Source: Maricaulis sp017643475 (GTDB lineage: Bacteria > Pseudomonadota > Alphaproteobacteria > Caulobacterales > Maricaulaceae). From it: a stretch of 64,000 nt of DNA. The stretch spans positions 1,178,001 to 1,242,000 of the forward strand of contig NZ_CP138920.1 in the NCBI RefSeq assembly GCF_047123815.1, read 5' to 3'. Positions 18,238-26,551 of the stretch are shown piece after piece; the first letter of the stretch is position 1, and each line of letters starts with the position of its first letter. The notes beneath the pieces were generated by a model, which made no database searches, had not been told where the DNA came from, and worked only from the letters and a program-made list of their open reading frames with translations. Made by a program: the position numbers and the translations under genes.

Positions 18238-18579
18238 ATGAGTGATGAAATGACCAAAGAAAAGCCAGCCGCAGCTGATCCGGCAGCGCCATACGGTTCT
18301 GCAAACAACCCGTCCGAACACGATGTTCTGAACCGTCTGGGCAAGGACGAACCCTATTTCATCATCCGGGGTGGGGACCCGCTCTCCGACGCGCTTGTCG
18401 AACTGCACGCCTATATCGGTGCCGGTCAGAGTGGCGCAGCGCACGACACGCTGGAACGCATCCTGGCACTGACAGCGCAGGAACCGCCGCGCCCGGTCGG
18501 ATCACCGAAATATCGCGAGACATTCAAGATCTCTGTCTCGATGGAACGCTATCGCGAAACGCATGGTCGTTCGCACTAG
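18238..18579 (+). CDS. Hypothetical protein, 113 aa
   Basis: Starts MSDEMTKEKPAAADP with AAGGGG about 7 bases upstream, a good RBS. The N-terminal 25 residues are Ala/Pro/Lys-rich and probably disordered; the rest looks like a small helical domain (DALVELHAYIGAGQSGAA). No signal peptide, membrane segment or known motif is visible. I do not recognise the family. It sits alone between two minus-strand genes. Codon usage looks like that of its neighbours, which supports a real gene. Confidence 0.65.
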   Translation: MSDEMTKEKPAAADPAAPYGSANNPSEHDVLNRLGKDEPYFIIRGGDPLSDALVELHAYIGAGQSGAAHDTLERILALTAQEPPRPVGSPKYRETFKISVSMERYRETHGRSH

Positions 18580-18583
18580 CTGA

Positions 18584-19048
18584 TCAATAGGGTTCATCAC
18601 GCTTGTTGGTGAACACAGCCGGTTTCGAGTAACGCCCGGGCCTCACCCGCAGGTCGATGTCCGGGTACTCACCGGCATCCTCGTCACTGCGTGACCCGAT
18701 CGCCAGGAAGACACAGTCCGCATCCGACCTGTTCTGCAGGTGATGGCCATTGCGTTCGCCTGCCGGAAAAGCTGCGGCCTCGCCCGGGCGCATCACACTC
18801 TCACCGTCATCAGTGACCAATACGGCCTCGCCCTCCAGCATGACAACCAGCTCGTCCTCATGAGTGTGCCAGTGCCGCTGGGAGGACCAGCCTCCCGGTT
18901 TCAGACGAACCTGGTTGACGCCGAACTGGGTCAGCTCGCCTGCGGAAGCCAGACCTTGCCAGGACCGCGCCAGGCACGGCTCGTCAAACGGCGCGGGATA
19001 GCTTGAGCCGGACTTTTGCTCGAGCTCGGCGATACGAAATTTGCGCAT
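18584..19048 (-). CDS. Cupin-domain protein
   Basis: 154 residues. The cupin core is clear: motif 1 HWHTHEDELVVMLEGE (metal-binding HxH with the downstream E) and motif 2 PGEAAAFPAGERNGHHL. This places a mononuclear metal site in a small beta-barrel. Such single-domain cupins include sugar-binding and transcription-linked forms; the substrate cannot be set. It is divergent from dapE with 50 bp between the starts. An RBS-like GAGGATG precedes the ATG. Confidence 0.82.
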   Translation of the reverse strand: MRKFRIAELEQKSGSSYPAPFDEPCLARSWQGLASAGELTQFGVNQVRLKPGGWSSQRHWHTHEDELVVMLEGEAVLVTDDGESVMRPGEAAAFPAGERNGHHLQNRSDADCVFLAIGSRSDEDAGEYPDIDLRVRPGRYSKPAVFTNKRDEPY

Positions 19049-19098
19049 GGCTGCATCCTCATTCTGGTCCGCACGAACAAACCGGTTATGTTCGTTGT

Positions 19099-20262
19099 AT
19101 GGACACGAAAACAGGCCATTCCAATCCCCTCGGGCTCGCCCAAAGACTGATCCAGCGCCCGTCGATCACCCCGGTTGATGCCGGCGCGCTTGATGTCATG
19201 CAACAGGCCCTGGAAGAGCTCGGCTTTTCCTGTCGGCGTTATCGTTTCGAGGATGTCGACAATCTCTATGCGCGCCTGGGTTCGGCCGAGCCGTGCTTCA
19301 TGTTCGCAGGTCACACCGACGTCGTACCGCCGGGCGACGAAGAGGCCTGGACAAAGCCGCCTTTCGAGGCCGAGACCGATGACGGGGTCCTGTGGGGGCG
19401 TGGTGCCGCCGACATGAAGGGCGCGCTGGCTGCCATGGTCGCTGCGACGTCGCGCCATCTCCAAACCGGTGAATTGCGGGGCTCGATCGCCTATCTCATC
19501 ACGGGTGACGAGGAAGGTCAGGCCATAAATGGAACCAAGAAGGTCCTGCAGGCCCTGGCCGAGGAAGGTGAGACGTTCAACCACTGCCTGGTGGGCGAAC
19601 CAACCAACCCGCACCAGCTGGGTGAGACCATCAAGTCCGGCCGCCGGGGCAGTCTCAACTGCACCCTGATCTCGCGCGGGCGCCAGGGCCATGTCGCCTA
19701 TCCCGAGCGTGCCGAGAACCCGATCCCGCCCTTGATGGCGGTGATCAACAAACTGCTCGCGCGCACACTGGATGAAGGCCACCACCCCTTCCAGCCTTCC
19801 AATCTGGAAGTTACGACGATCGATGTGGGAAACCCGACAACGAATGTGATCCCGGCCGAGGCACGGGCGAATTTCAACATCCGTTTCAACATCAAGCATA
19901 CCGGCGATGAGCTCAGCCGCTGGATCCGGGACGAGGTAGCGCTGGTCGATCTCGATTTCGACGGCTCGATCGACGCCAGGATCCACGTCACCGGCGAAGC
20001 CTTCCTGACCCCGGCCGGGGAATTCACTACCCTGCTTCAGGATTGTGTCGAGGCTGAAACAGATCGCCGCCCCTCGCTGACAACCGGCGGAGGCACGTCA
20101 GACGCCCGCTTTATCCAGCTTTACGGACCGGTTGCCGAGTTCGGCCTTGTCGGCGCGACAATGCACCAGGTCGACGAGCGCGTGTCTGTTAGTGATATTG
20201 AAAGCCTGACCCGCATCTATACCCGCATCCTGGATCGCTATTTCACGGACACGCCTGCATGA
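19099..20262 (+). CDS. dapE: Succinyl-diaminopimelate desuccinylase
   Basis: 387 residues from ATG at 19099 (MDTKTGHSNP). The M20 metallopeptidase motifs are intact: FAGHTDVVPPGD (first zinc His and Asp), WGRGAADMKGALAAMVA (bridging Asp) and ITGDEEGQAINGT (catalytic Glu-Glu pair). The C-terminal half has TTGGGTSDARF, and the last zinc His lies in VGATMHQVDE. It removes succinate from N-succinyl-LL-DAP in lysine and cell-wall DAP synthesis. The stop overlaps the next ATG by 4 bases (ATGA). Confidence 0.96.
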   Translation: MDTKTGHSNPLGLAQRLIQRPSITPVDAGALDVMQQALEELGFSCRRYRFEDVDNLYARLGSAEPCFMFAGHTDVVPPGDEEAWTKPPFEAETDDGVLWGRGAADMKGALAAMVAATSRHLQTGELRGSIAYLITGDEEGQAINGTKKVLQALAEEGETFNHCLVGEPTNPHQLGETIKSGRRGSLNCTLISRGRQGHVAYPERAENPIPPLMAVINKLLARTLDEGHHPFQPSNLEVTTIDVGNPTTNVIPAEARANFNIRFNIKHTGDELSRWIRDEVALVDLDFDGSIDARIHVTGEAFLTPAGEFTTLLQDCVEAETDRRPSLTTGGGTSDARFIQLYGPVAEFGLVGATMHQVDERVSVSDIESLTRIYTRILDRYFTDTPA

Positions 20263-20825
20263 TCCGCCTGATCGCAGAGGCCTATCTCGCCCTTGACGGC
20301 GCCCTCAAGGCGCTGACCTTCAAACCCGGCTGGGAGGCCGAGTTTGATGTCAGCATGAAAGGGTTCTGGCACTCATTCGCAGCGATCATTCCGGCCACGA
20401 TTTGCCTGATCTTCATCCATGTCGGCAGCGTCGATGCGGGCAGCCAGATCTCGCTGGTCCACCGCTTCATCCTGTTCGGCGTCTCCTGGGTCTTGTTCCC
20501 GGGGGCCGCAGCGATTGTTGCCGTGGTTTTGGGTGTGAAAGACCGTTTCGTACCCTGGGTGATCCTGCACAATTGGGGCGTCGTCTGGCTGTGGATGTTC
20601 CTGGCCCTGGTTTCGCTGATGCGCACCGCCGGCTTGATTAGCCAGGACTTCTTCGTCTTCGTGATGTTTCTCTACAGCTATCTGCGCTTTCTCGCTCACT
20701 GGAGGATTGCCTATGTCAGCCTGGGTCTGCCGACCATCACCTCGGCCTTTGCCACAGCGGTGCCACTGGTGATTGGCTTCATCTCCCAGGTTCTGGTCTA
20801 CCAGGCCTTTCTGCCGGCATCCTAG
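20259..20825 (+). CDS. Integral membrane protein coupled to dapE
   Basis: 188 residues with about five hydrophobic helices: about 36-54, 68-95, 103-125, 127-145 and 160-182. The ATG overlaps the dapE stop (ATGA), so it is translated with it. I recognise no conserved functional motif; the pattern fits an uncharacterised alphaproteobacterial membrane protein often placed after dapE. Its stop shares the palindrome CTAG with the stop of convergent truA. Function unknown. Confidence 0.75.
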   Translation: MIRLIAEAYLALDGALKALTFKPGWEAEFDVSMKGFWHSFAAIIPATICLIFIHVGSVDAGSQISLVHRFILFGVSWVLFPGAAAIVAVVLGVKDRFVPWVILHNWGVVWLWMFLALVSLMRTAGLISQDFFVFVMFLYSYLRFLAHWRIAYVSLGLPTITSAFATAVPLVIGFISQVLVYQAFLPAS

Positions 20826-21577
20826 GCGCCTGACTTTCCGGGATAGTCCACTGCTGTCAGATACAGGCCATCCGGTGGTGCAACCGGGCCGCAGCGGCTG
20901 CGATCAGCTGCGTCCAGGGCGGACTTGAAATCCTTCGGCGTCCACTTGCCGACACCGACCTCCACCAGTGACCCCGTGATCGAGCGCACCTGGCGATGCA
21001 GGAAGGAACGCGCCTCGATGGTCAGCTGGACTTCCTCGCCATAACGGGCGACGGCGACACGATCGATCGACTTGACCGGGCTGTCGGCCTGGCACTGGGC
21101 ATCGCGGAAAGTGTTGAAGTCATGTGTCCCGACCAGGAATTGCGCGGCCTGGTGCATGGCGTCGGCGTCCAGCGCCCGCGGCACCCGCCAGACCTGACCA
21201 CGATCCAGCGTCAGCGGTACACGGCGATCGATGATGCGATAGAGATAGTGTCGCTGGGTGGCCGAGAACCGCGCATGGAAGTCATCCTCCACCCGTTCAG
21301 CGTCGAGCACCGCAATCGGGTTGGGTTTGAGGTAATAGTTGAGCGCGTCACGGACCTTGTCTTCGGCCAGGTCCTTGGCGAGGTCGATATGCGCGACCTG
21401 CCCCAGCGCGTGCACACCACTATCGGTGCGTCCCGCGCCCTGGACAGTCACTTCGGCCTGGTCGAGCCGCGCGGCGGCCTTCTCGAGCGCTTCCTGGATC
21501 GAGGGGGCATTGTCCTGCCGCTGCCATCCGGAAAACGGCCCGCCATCATATTCGATCGTCAGCTTGTAACGCGGCAT
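20822..21577 (-). CDS. truA: tRNA pseudouridine(38-40) synthase TruA
   Basis: 251 residues. The family start MPRYKLTIEYDGGPFSGWQR and the catalytic aspartate loop GAGRTDSGVHALGQ are both present, as is FHARFSATQRHYLYRI. The C-terminal FLHRQVRSITGSLVEVGVGK matches TruA. It converts U38-U40 in the anticodon arm of several tRNAs. The start overlaps the fmt stop by one base (TGATG). Confidence 0.96.
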   Translation of the reverse strand: MPRYKLTIEYDGGPFSGWQRQDNAPSIQEALEKAAARLDQAEVTVQGAGRTDSGVHALGQVAHIDLAKDLAEDKVRDALNYYLKPNPIAVLDAERVEDDFHARFSATQRHYLYRIIDRRVPLTLDRGQVWRVPRALDADAMHQAAQFLVGTHDFNTFRDAQCQADSPVKSIDRVAVARYGEEVQLTIEARSFLHRQVRSITGSLVEVGVGKWTPKDFKSALDAADRSRCGPVAPPDGLYLTAVDYPGKSGA

Positions 21578-22509
21578 CAGCCCAGCACCGTTCCGGCCGG
21601 GATTGACGTGCCCCGCAGGAAGTCCTCGGCCTTCATCGCGCCCTTGCCCTCGCGTTGCAGCTTGATCAGGCGCACAGCGCCATCGCCACAGGCAATAGTC
21701 AGCGTGTCGTCGAGGGCGGTTCCTGCCTCACCCTCTGCGGAAACCGCCTCGGCCAGCAGGACTTTCACCCGCACCGGACCCTTCTCGCTGGTCAGCTGGA
21801 ACCACGCTCCCGGGAAAGGCGAGAGGCCGCGGATATGATTGGCCAGCTCCGCTGCGGGCCGGGTCCAGTCGATACGCGCCACCTCGGAGGAAATCTTGTG
21901 CGCATAGGTCACGCCGTCTTCGGGCTGCGGCACCGCTTCCAGCGAACCGCGTTCCAGCGCCGAGAGCGTGCGTGGCCACATCAGGGCACCGGCCTCCATC
22001 AGTCGGTCATGCAGGCTCGCCGCCGTATCCTCGGATTTGATGGGAACCACTTCGGACAACAGGATCGGACCGGTATCAAGGCCCGCTTCCATCTGCTGGA
22101 TCTGCACACCGGTCGTTGTGTCCCCCGCCATAATGGCGCGCTGGATCGGCGCCGCCCCCCGCCAGCGCGGCAACAGGCTGGCGTGCAGGTTCAGGCATCC
22201 ATATTCCGGCGCGTCCAGCGCGTCCTGGGGCAGGATCTGGCCATAAGCGACCACGGCCGCCACATCGACATCCAGCGCGCGGAAACCGGCAATCACCTCG
22301 GGGTCCCGGAAACTGGCCGGCGTCTCGACGGGAATGCCCAGAATCTCGGCCAGCTGATGCACCGGCGTTTTCTGTTCGGACTGCCCGCGACCACGGCGAC
22401 GCGGTGGCTGGGTATAGACGCGAGCGATCTCGTGCCCGGAAGCGGCGATTTCAGCGAGAGAGCGCGCAGCGAAGTCCGGCGTGCCCATGAAAGCAATGCG
22501 AAGTGTCAT
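21577..22509 (-). CDS. fmt: Methionyl-tRNA formyltransferase
   Basis: 310 residues from MTLRIAFMGTPDF; the M at the longer upstream in-frame start lacks family support. The formyltransferase core has the conserved SLLPRWRGAAPIQRAI loop with the NLHASLLP catalytic Asn and His, and MEAGLDTGPIL with its Asp. The C-terminal OB-like domain starts around residue 205. It formylates initiator tRNA using 10-formyl-THF. It is coupled to truA downstream. Its usual partner def is found about 3.5 kb away on the same strand. Confidence 0.96.
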   Translation of the reverse strand: MTLRIAFMGTPDFAARSLAEIAASGHEIARVYTQPPRRRGRGQSEQKTPVHQLAEILGIPVETPASFRDPEVIAGFRALDVDVAAVVAYGQILPQDALDAPEYGCLNLHASLLPRWRGAAPIQRAIMAGDTTTGVQIQQMEAGLDTGPILLSEVVPIKSEDTAASLHDRLMEAGALMWPRTLSALERGSLEAVPQPEDGVTYAHKISSEVARIDWTRPAAELANHIRGLSPFPGAWFQLTSEKGPVRVKVLLAEAVSAEGEAGTALDDTLTIACGDGAVRLIKLQREGKGAMKAEDFLRGTSIPAGTVLG

Positions 22510-22560
22510 GACGCGGCTTAGAGCGCGCAAAACGGGGTCTCGTCAAGCCTGCGGACAGGC

Positions 22561-23139
22561 TTATTCGCTGCCCCAGGCTGGCGGCGGCAGCTCGACTTCC
22601 TCGGTCAGGTCGAACGTGACTTCAAAATGTCGATTGGGGCGGTCCAGCCCGTAGGTGAAAGTCTCGTCCGTGACCTCGATCGACCAGATATTGTCGATGG
22701 AGGCGAGATAGCCCTGTTCCTCGAACATCTGACGAGAGAAATCATCGGCCGGAAACTCGGCGCGCAGACCATAGGGTTTCTCGAGCGTGTCGCCACCGTA
22801 CTGGGACAACGCGTCCTCGGTACCATCCTCATGCCGATGATCGTGCTTGAAGCGCAAACCATGATCGATCTGGGTAATCACGAATGTGCGGCTGTGGTCA
22901 TCGCCAACATGGAACGGCGCGCGTACCTCGCTCGGCGAACAATCGCGGAAGTGAATGACCAGGCGTTCCGACGCCCAGTCGGCATCACGTGGATCATCAC
23001 TGGTGATTTCACCTGCAAAAGCCTTGCCGCACAACGCATTCATGCGTGCAATCAGCTCCGCACCCGGCGGAGTTTCAGCAGTACAGGATACAAGCATGCC
23101 GGCCGCACACAGTGCGCCCAGACCACGAATAATCAGCAT
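22561..23139 (-). CDS. Hypothetical lipoprotein, 192 aa
   Basis: Short signal peptide with lipobox LVSC (Cys at about residue 19), then a mature part of about 170 residues. It is acidic, with a His-rich stretch (FKHDHRHEDG) and alternating beta-like segments (FVITQIDHGLRF, DNIWSIEVTDETF). I recognise no domain. The lipobox is followed by Thr, not Asp, so outer-membrane location is possible. It stands alone between fmt and the pirin gene. Confidence 0.7.
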   Translation of the reverse strand: MLIIRGLGALCAAGMLVSCTAETPPGAELIARMNALCGKAFAGEITSDDPRDADWASERLVIHFRDCSPSEVRAPFHVGDDHSRTFVITQIDHGLRFKHDHRHEDGTEDALSQYGGDTLEKPYGLRAEFPADDFSRQMFEEQGYLASIDNIWSIEVTDETFTYGLDRPNRHFEVTFDLTEEVELPPPAWGSE

Positions 23140-23293
23140 TTTCGCCCTCCCAAGCCCGCATACACTGACGTGAAACAGGCAAAGGTCAACTTACACCAGC
23201 ACTCCTTCCAGGTTGGAATAAATACATTTCCAGATCACCGGATAGTCTGTGCGCGCCGAGGCGCTATCTGTGTGGAAACGACAGGAGCTTGGT

Positions 23294-24145
23294 ATGACCG
23301 ATACAGCCAACGCACTCAAATCACGACCGATTGATCATGTTCATCGCGGCATCCCTACGTCCGACGGCGCCGGCGTGAAGCTCACTCGCCTGCTCGGCCA
23401 TCAGAGCCTGATGCAGCTCGATCCCTTCCTGATGCTCGACTATTTCAGCTCCGACAATGCCGATGACTATATCGCCGGCTTTCCGGAACACCCCCATCGC
23501 GGTTTCGAAACTGTCACCATCATGATCGAGGGCAAGATGCGCCATGGTGACAACAAGGGTCACTCCGGGGTCATCGAAAACGGCGGCATCCAGTGGATGA
23601 CCGCAGGACGCGGCATCGTGCACTCGGAAATCCCTGAGCAGACTGATGGCCGCATGTGGGGATTCCAGCTTTGGGTGAACCTGCCCAGCCATCTCAAGAT
23701 GACAGATCCGGGCTATCAGGAATTTCCGCGCGAAGAAATCCCGGTTGATGAACGCGATGGCGCCTCTGTCCGGGTTCTGGCAGGCGAGCTGGCCAGCGGC
23801 CTTCGCGGTCCGGCACGCAGCGCGGCAATCGATCCGCTTTTGCTCGACATCACCCTGCAGCCTGGTGCCCGTCTCGTTGAGGCAGTGCCCGCCGAGCTGA
23901 ACGGCTTCATCGCCGTTTATCGTGGCCGGGTGACGGCTGTCGATACCGAAGTCTCCACACCGGCCCTGGCCGTGTTGGGCAAGGGCGATCAGCTCGACCT
24001 TGTCGCCGGTCCGGATGGCGCCAGCCTGCTGATCGTTGCCGGCAAGCCGATCGGCGAACCGGTCGCGCGGTACGGCCCCTTCGTCATGAACACCCAGGCG
24101 GAACTGCAACAGGCCGTCACCGATTTCCAGGCGGGCCGCTTCTAG
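23294..24145 (+). CDS. Pirin family protein
   Basis: 283 residues from ATG 23294 with AGGAGC upstream. Pirin motifs are intact: FPEHPHRGFETVTIMIEGKM, which carries the metal-binding HxHxG, then GGIQWMTAGRGIVHSE with the third His and Glu, and LWVNLP. The bicupin fold binds iron; some bacterial pirins oxidise quercetin and others affect metabolic enzymes. Directly downstream, after 28 bases, is a glutathionyl-hydroquinone-reductase-type GST, suggesting an aromatic or quinone detoxification operon. Confidence 0.93.
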   Translation: MTDTANALKSRPIDHVHRGIPTSDGAGVKLTRLLGHQSLMQLDPFLMLDYFSSDNADDYIAGFPEHPHRGFETVTIMIEGKMRHGDNKGHSGVIENGGIQWMTAGRGIVHSEIPEQTDGRMWGFQLWVNLPSHLKMTDPGYQEFPREEIPVDERDGASVRVLAGELASGLRGPARSAAIDPLLLDITLQPGARLVEAVPAELNGFIAVYRGRVTAVDTEVSTPALAVLGKGDQLDLVAGPDGASLLIVAGKPIGEPVARYGPFVMNTQAELQQAVTDFQAGRF

Positions 24146-24173
24146 CCCCTAGGCAAGTTTCAGGAGAAGAGGC

Positions 24174-25148
24174 ATGGGCCTGCTCGTAGACGGGAAGTGG
24201 CAAGACAAATGGTATGACACCAAGGCCTCGAAGGGACGCTTCGTGCGGTCCGAAGCCCAGTTGCGCAACTGGATCACCCCTGACGGGGAAGCCGGGCCAA
24301 CCGGTCGCGGTGGCTTCCGGGCCGAGCCCGGGCGCTATCATCTTTATGTGTCCTACGCCTGCCCGTGGGCGCACCGGACTCTGATCTACCGTGCCCTGAA
24401 GGGGCTCGAGGATATGATCTCTGTCTCGGTTGTACACTGGTTCATGGCCGAGAATGGCTGGACCTTTGCCGAGGACAAGGACGGGATCGTCGGCGATGAC
24501 CTCTTTGCCAAGAACTTCATGTACGAGGTCTATCTGCAGTCCGAGCCGGACTATTCCGGGCGAGTGACAGTGCCGGTGCTGTGGGACAAACGTACCAACC
24601 ACATCGTTTCAAACGAGAGTTCGGAAATCATCCGCATGTTCAACTCTGCCTTTGACGGTGTGGGCGCCAGCCCGGGTGACTATTATCCCGCTGACAAACG
24701 TGCAGAGATCGATGCCATCAATGCTCGCGTCTACGACACGCTGAACAATGGCGTTTACCGCTCAGGTTTTGCCACGAACCAGGACGCCTATGAAGAGGCC
24801 GTCATCCCACTGTTTGAGACGCTCGATTGGCTGGAGGACATTCTCTCCCGCCAGCGCTATCTGACCGGTGACACACCGACCGAAGCGGACTGGCGGACGC
24901 TGCCGACACTTCTGCGCTTCGACATGGTCTATTTCGGGCATTTCAAATGCAATCTGCGCCGCATTTCGGACTATCCGAACCTGTGGGCTTATACACGTGA
25001 CCTGTACCAGACGCCGGGCATCGCTGCTACCTTCAACCCGGACCATGCCAAGGCGCATTATTACGCCAGCCACGACACCATCAATCCCACGCGCATCGTG
25101 CCGGCCGGTCCGGTGATCGACTTCATGCAGCCGCACGGGCGGGGCTAG
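24174..25148 (+). CDS. Glutathione S-transferase, Xi class (glutathionyl-hydroquinone reductase type)
   Basis: 324 residues. The class-specific motif YVSYACPWAHRTLIYRAL contains the catalytic Cys in CPWAHR. It is followed by the long insert with the Trp-rich VVHWFMAENGWTFAED, typical of YqjG/ECM4 enzymes. VPVLWDKRTNHIVSNESSEI holds the gamma-Glu-binding VPVL and ES residues. These enzymes reduce glutathionyl-hydroquinones to hydroquinones, releasing glutathione disulfide. Its stop shares CTAG with the convergent XRE regulator. Confidence 0.92.
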   Translation: MGLLVDGKWQDKWYDTKASKGRFVRSEAQLRNWITPDGEAGPTGRGGFRAEPGRYHLYVSYACPWAHRTLIYRALKGLEDMISVSVVHWFMAENGWTFAEDKDGIVGDDLFAKNFMYEVYLQSEPDYSGRVTVPVLWDKRTNHIVSNESSEIIRMFNSAFDGVGASPGDYYPADKRAEIDAINARVYDTLNNGVYRSGFATNQDAYEEAVIPLFETLDWLEDILSRQRYLTGDTPTEADWRTLPTLLRFDMVYFGHFKCNLRRISDYPNLWAYTRDLYQTPGIAATFNPDHAKAHYYASHDTINPTRIVPAGPVIDFMQPHGRG

Positions 25149-25372
25149 TCCCCGCCAGCGGCCTCCTCTTCCAGGAAGAAAAGCTCATCCACCGAGGCGC
25201 CCAGCGCCTCGGCCATTTTCAGAGCGAGAATGGTCGAGGGCACAAAGATCCGGTTCTCTACCGTATTGATCGTCTTGCGTGTCACGCCAACAGCTTCGGC
25301 AAGCTGAGCCTGGGTCATGCCCTGCTCGGCTCGCCGTGCCTTGATGCGATTGCCCAGTTCGCTGACCTTCAT
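25145..25372 (-). CDS. XRE-family transcriptional regulator, 75 aa
   Basis: A single helix-turn-helix domain filling almost the whole protein: GNRIKARRAEQGMTQAQLA, then AVGVTRKTINTVENR (recognition helix) and the C-terminal ALKMAEALGASVDELF. This matches the short YgzD/YozG-like XRE group, often paired with a small membrane protein. The ATG overlaps the stop of the upstream membrane-protein gene by 4 bases (ATGA), so the two are co-expressed. The repeats at 25855-25904 ahead of the operon are its likely binding sites. Confidence 0.88.
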   Translation of the reverse strand: MKVSELGNRIKARRAEQGMTQAQLAEAVGVTRKTINTVENRIFVPSTILALKMAEALGASVDELFFLEEEAAGGD

Positions 25373-25833
25373 TCCGCGTCACCGTCATCATCCCCGCCCA
25401 TGCTGAGCAGGACAAAGGTGATCAGCGGCACGGAAATGCCGACAATCAGCAGAGCCCGGATGGCAATTTCCGCCGAGAACGTCACGAACATGTCCACTGC
25501 GAGCAAAGCTGCGATTGCGCCAATCAACGCCATATAGCCGATCCGCAGGGCGATGCGTTTGTGCTGGTCGAACAACTCGTCCTGGAGCACGGACTGGACC
25601 TTCGCCTTGGAAACGCGCCCTGCATAGACAAGGAACATGAAGCTTGCGAGGGCCCAGCCGATCGCGCCGATCAGAACAGAGAACACGATGACCAGGTTCG
25701 GCTCATCGCCGCCCCACCCGCGCTCGACCACCAGATCCTCGGCCAGCTGCCCACCCTGCCAGACAACAAAGGACAGTGCTGCCAGCGACAGCGTCATATC
25801 GCGTTGCCGGATTAGCTTGTTGATCGTGTCCAT
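25369..25833 (-). CDS. Four-helix membrane protein paired with XRE regulator
   Basis: 154 residues from ATG 25833 (MDTINKLIRQRD); GAGGG sits about 8 bases upstream, and another ATG is two codons earlier. Four hydrophobic helices are visible, in two pairs: about 14-32 and 44-68, then 95-115 and 121-143, with a charged cytoplasmic linker rich in Lys, Gln and Arg between them. I see no catalytic motif. The pairing membrane protein plus short XRE, overlapping by ATGA, is a recurrent layout, and the upstream triple repeat suggests autoregulation. The function is unknown. Confidence 0.8.
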   Translation of the reverse strand: MDTINKLIRQRDMTLSLAALSFVVWQGGQLAEDLVVERGWGGDEPNLVIVFSVLIGAIGWALASFMFLVYAGRVSKAKVQSVLQDELFDQHKRIALRIGYMALIGAIAALLAVDMFVTFSAEIAIRALLIVGISVPLITFVLLSMGGDDDGDAE

Positions 25834-25854
25834 TACCATACCCTCGTGTAACTC

Positions 25855-25904
25855 AAACGTTACATGATACGTAAACGTTACATAATGGGTAGTCAAGGTT
25901 ACAT
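25855..25904. promoter_or_regulatory. Three direct repeats of (A)AACGTTACAT, probable XRE binding sites
   Basis: Units: AAACGTTACAT at 25855-25865 and again at 25873-25883, and AAGGTTACAT at 25895-25904. Steps are 18 and 21 bp. They lie just upstream of the membrane protein/XRE operon, where its promoter must be, in AT-rich DNA unlike the flanking GC-rich genes. Confidence 0.6.
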
Positions 25905-25910
25905 ACAGGA

Positions 25911-25942
25911 AAAACCCGCCGGGCCAGGCCGCGGCGGGTTTT
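25911..25942 (-). terminator. Rho-independent terminator after def (bidirectional)
   Basis: AAAACCCGCCG pairs with CGGCGGGTTTT around a short GC loop; both sides have a T/A tract. It lies about 20 bases past the def stop and also separates the next operon. Confidence 0.8.
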
Positions 25943-25964
25943 GATGCTCAACTGGATCGTGAGA

Positions 25965-26489
25965 TCAGGCCGCGTCGCGACCCTTTTCCTTCTCGTACTT
26001 CCTGACCTTCTGGACCGCGCGCTGACGCTTGAGTCGGGAGAGGTAATCAATGAAGAGAACACCTTCCAGATGATCCATCTCGTGCTGGATACAGGTCGCG
26101 AACATGCCTTCCGCGATCTCCTCCACCTCGTTGCCGTCATAATCGAGATAGGTGATCTTGATACGGTCTGGCCGCTCGATTGTCTCGTAGTAACCCGGCA
26201 CGGAAAGACAGCCCTCGTCATACGGACGCTTCTCACCGGACGGGTCGGACAGCACGGGATTGACGAAGAATTTCGCCTCGGCCTTTTCCTCCGGTCCGGA
26301 CAGGTCCATCACGATGATGCGCTTTGGCACGCCAACCTGGATCGCGGCAAGGCCGATACCATCGGCCTCGTACATCGTCTCCAGCATGTCATCCATGAGC
26401 GCACGGATCTCGTCATCCACCTTGTCGACAGGTTGGGAGATCTCTTTGAGGATCGGGTTCGGGACCGTCAGGATTTCACGAATAGCCAT
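25965..26489 (-). CDS. def: Peptide deformylase
   Basis: 174 residues from ATG 26489 (MAIREILTVPNPIL). The three motifs are intact: GIGLAAIQVG, DEGCLSVPG (metal-binding Cys) and IQHEMDHLEG (two zinc/iron His and catalytic Glu). It removes the N-formyl group from new proteins, completing the cycle started by Fmt. In many relatives def-fmt-truA are contiguous; here five genes lie between def and fmt. The C-terminus KVRKYEKEKGRDAA is basic, as usual in proteobacterial enzymes. Confidence 0.96.
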   Translation of the reverse strand: MAIREILTVPNPILKEISQPVDKVDDEIRALMDDMLETMYEADGIGLAAIQVGVPKRIIVMDLSGPEEKAEAKFFVNPVLSDPSGEKRPYDEGCLSVPGYYETIERPDRIKITYLDYDGNEVEEIAEGMFATCIQHEMDHLEGVLFIDYLSRLKRQRAVQKVRKYEKEKGRDAA

Positions 26490-26551
26490 GGACGTTAGAT
26501 AAGCCTGCAAGCTTAACCGATCAAGAAGATGACGCGGCTGGCGGCGACGGC

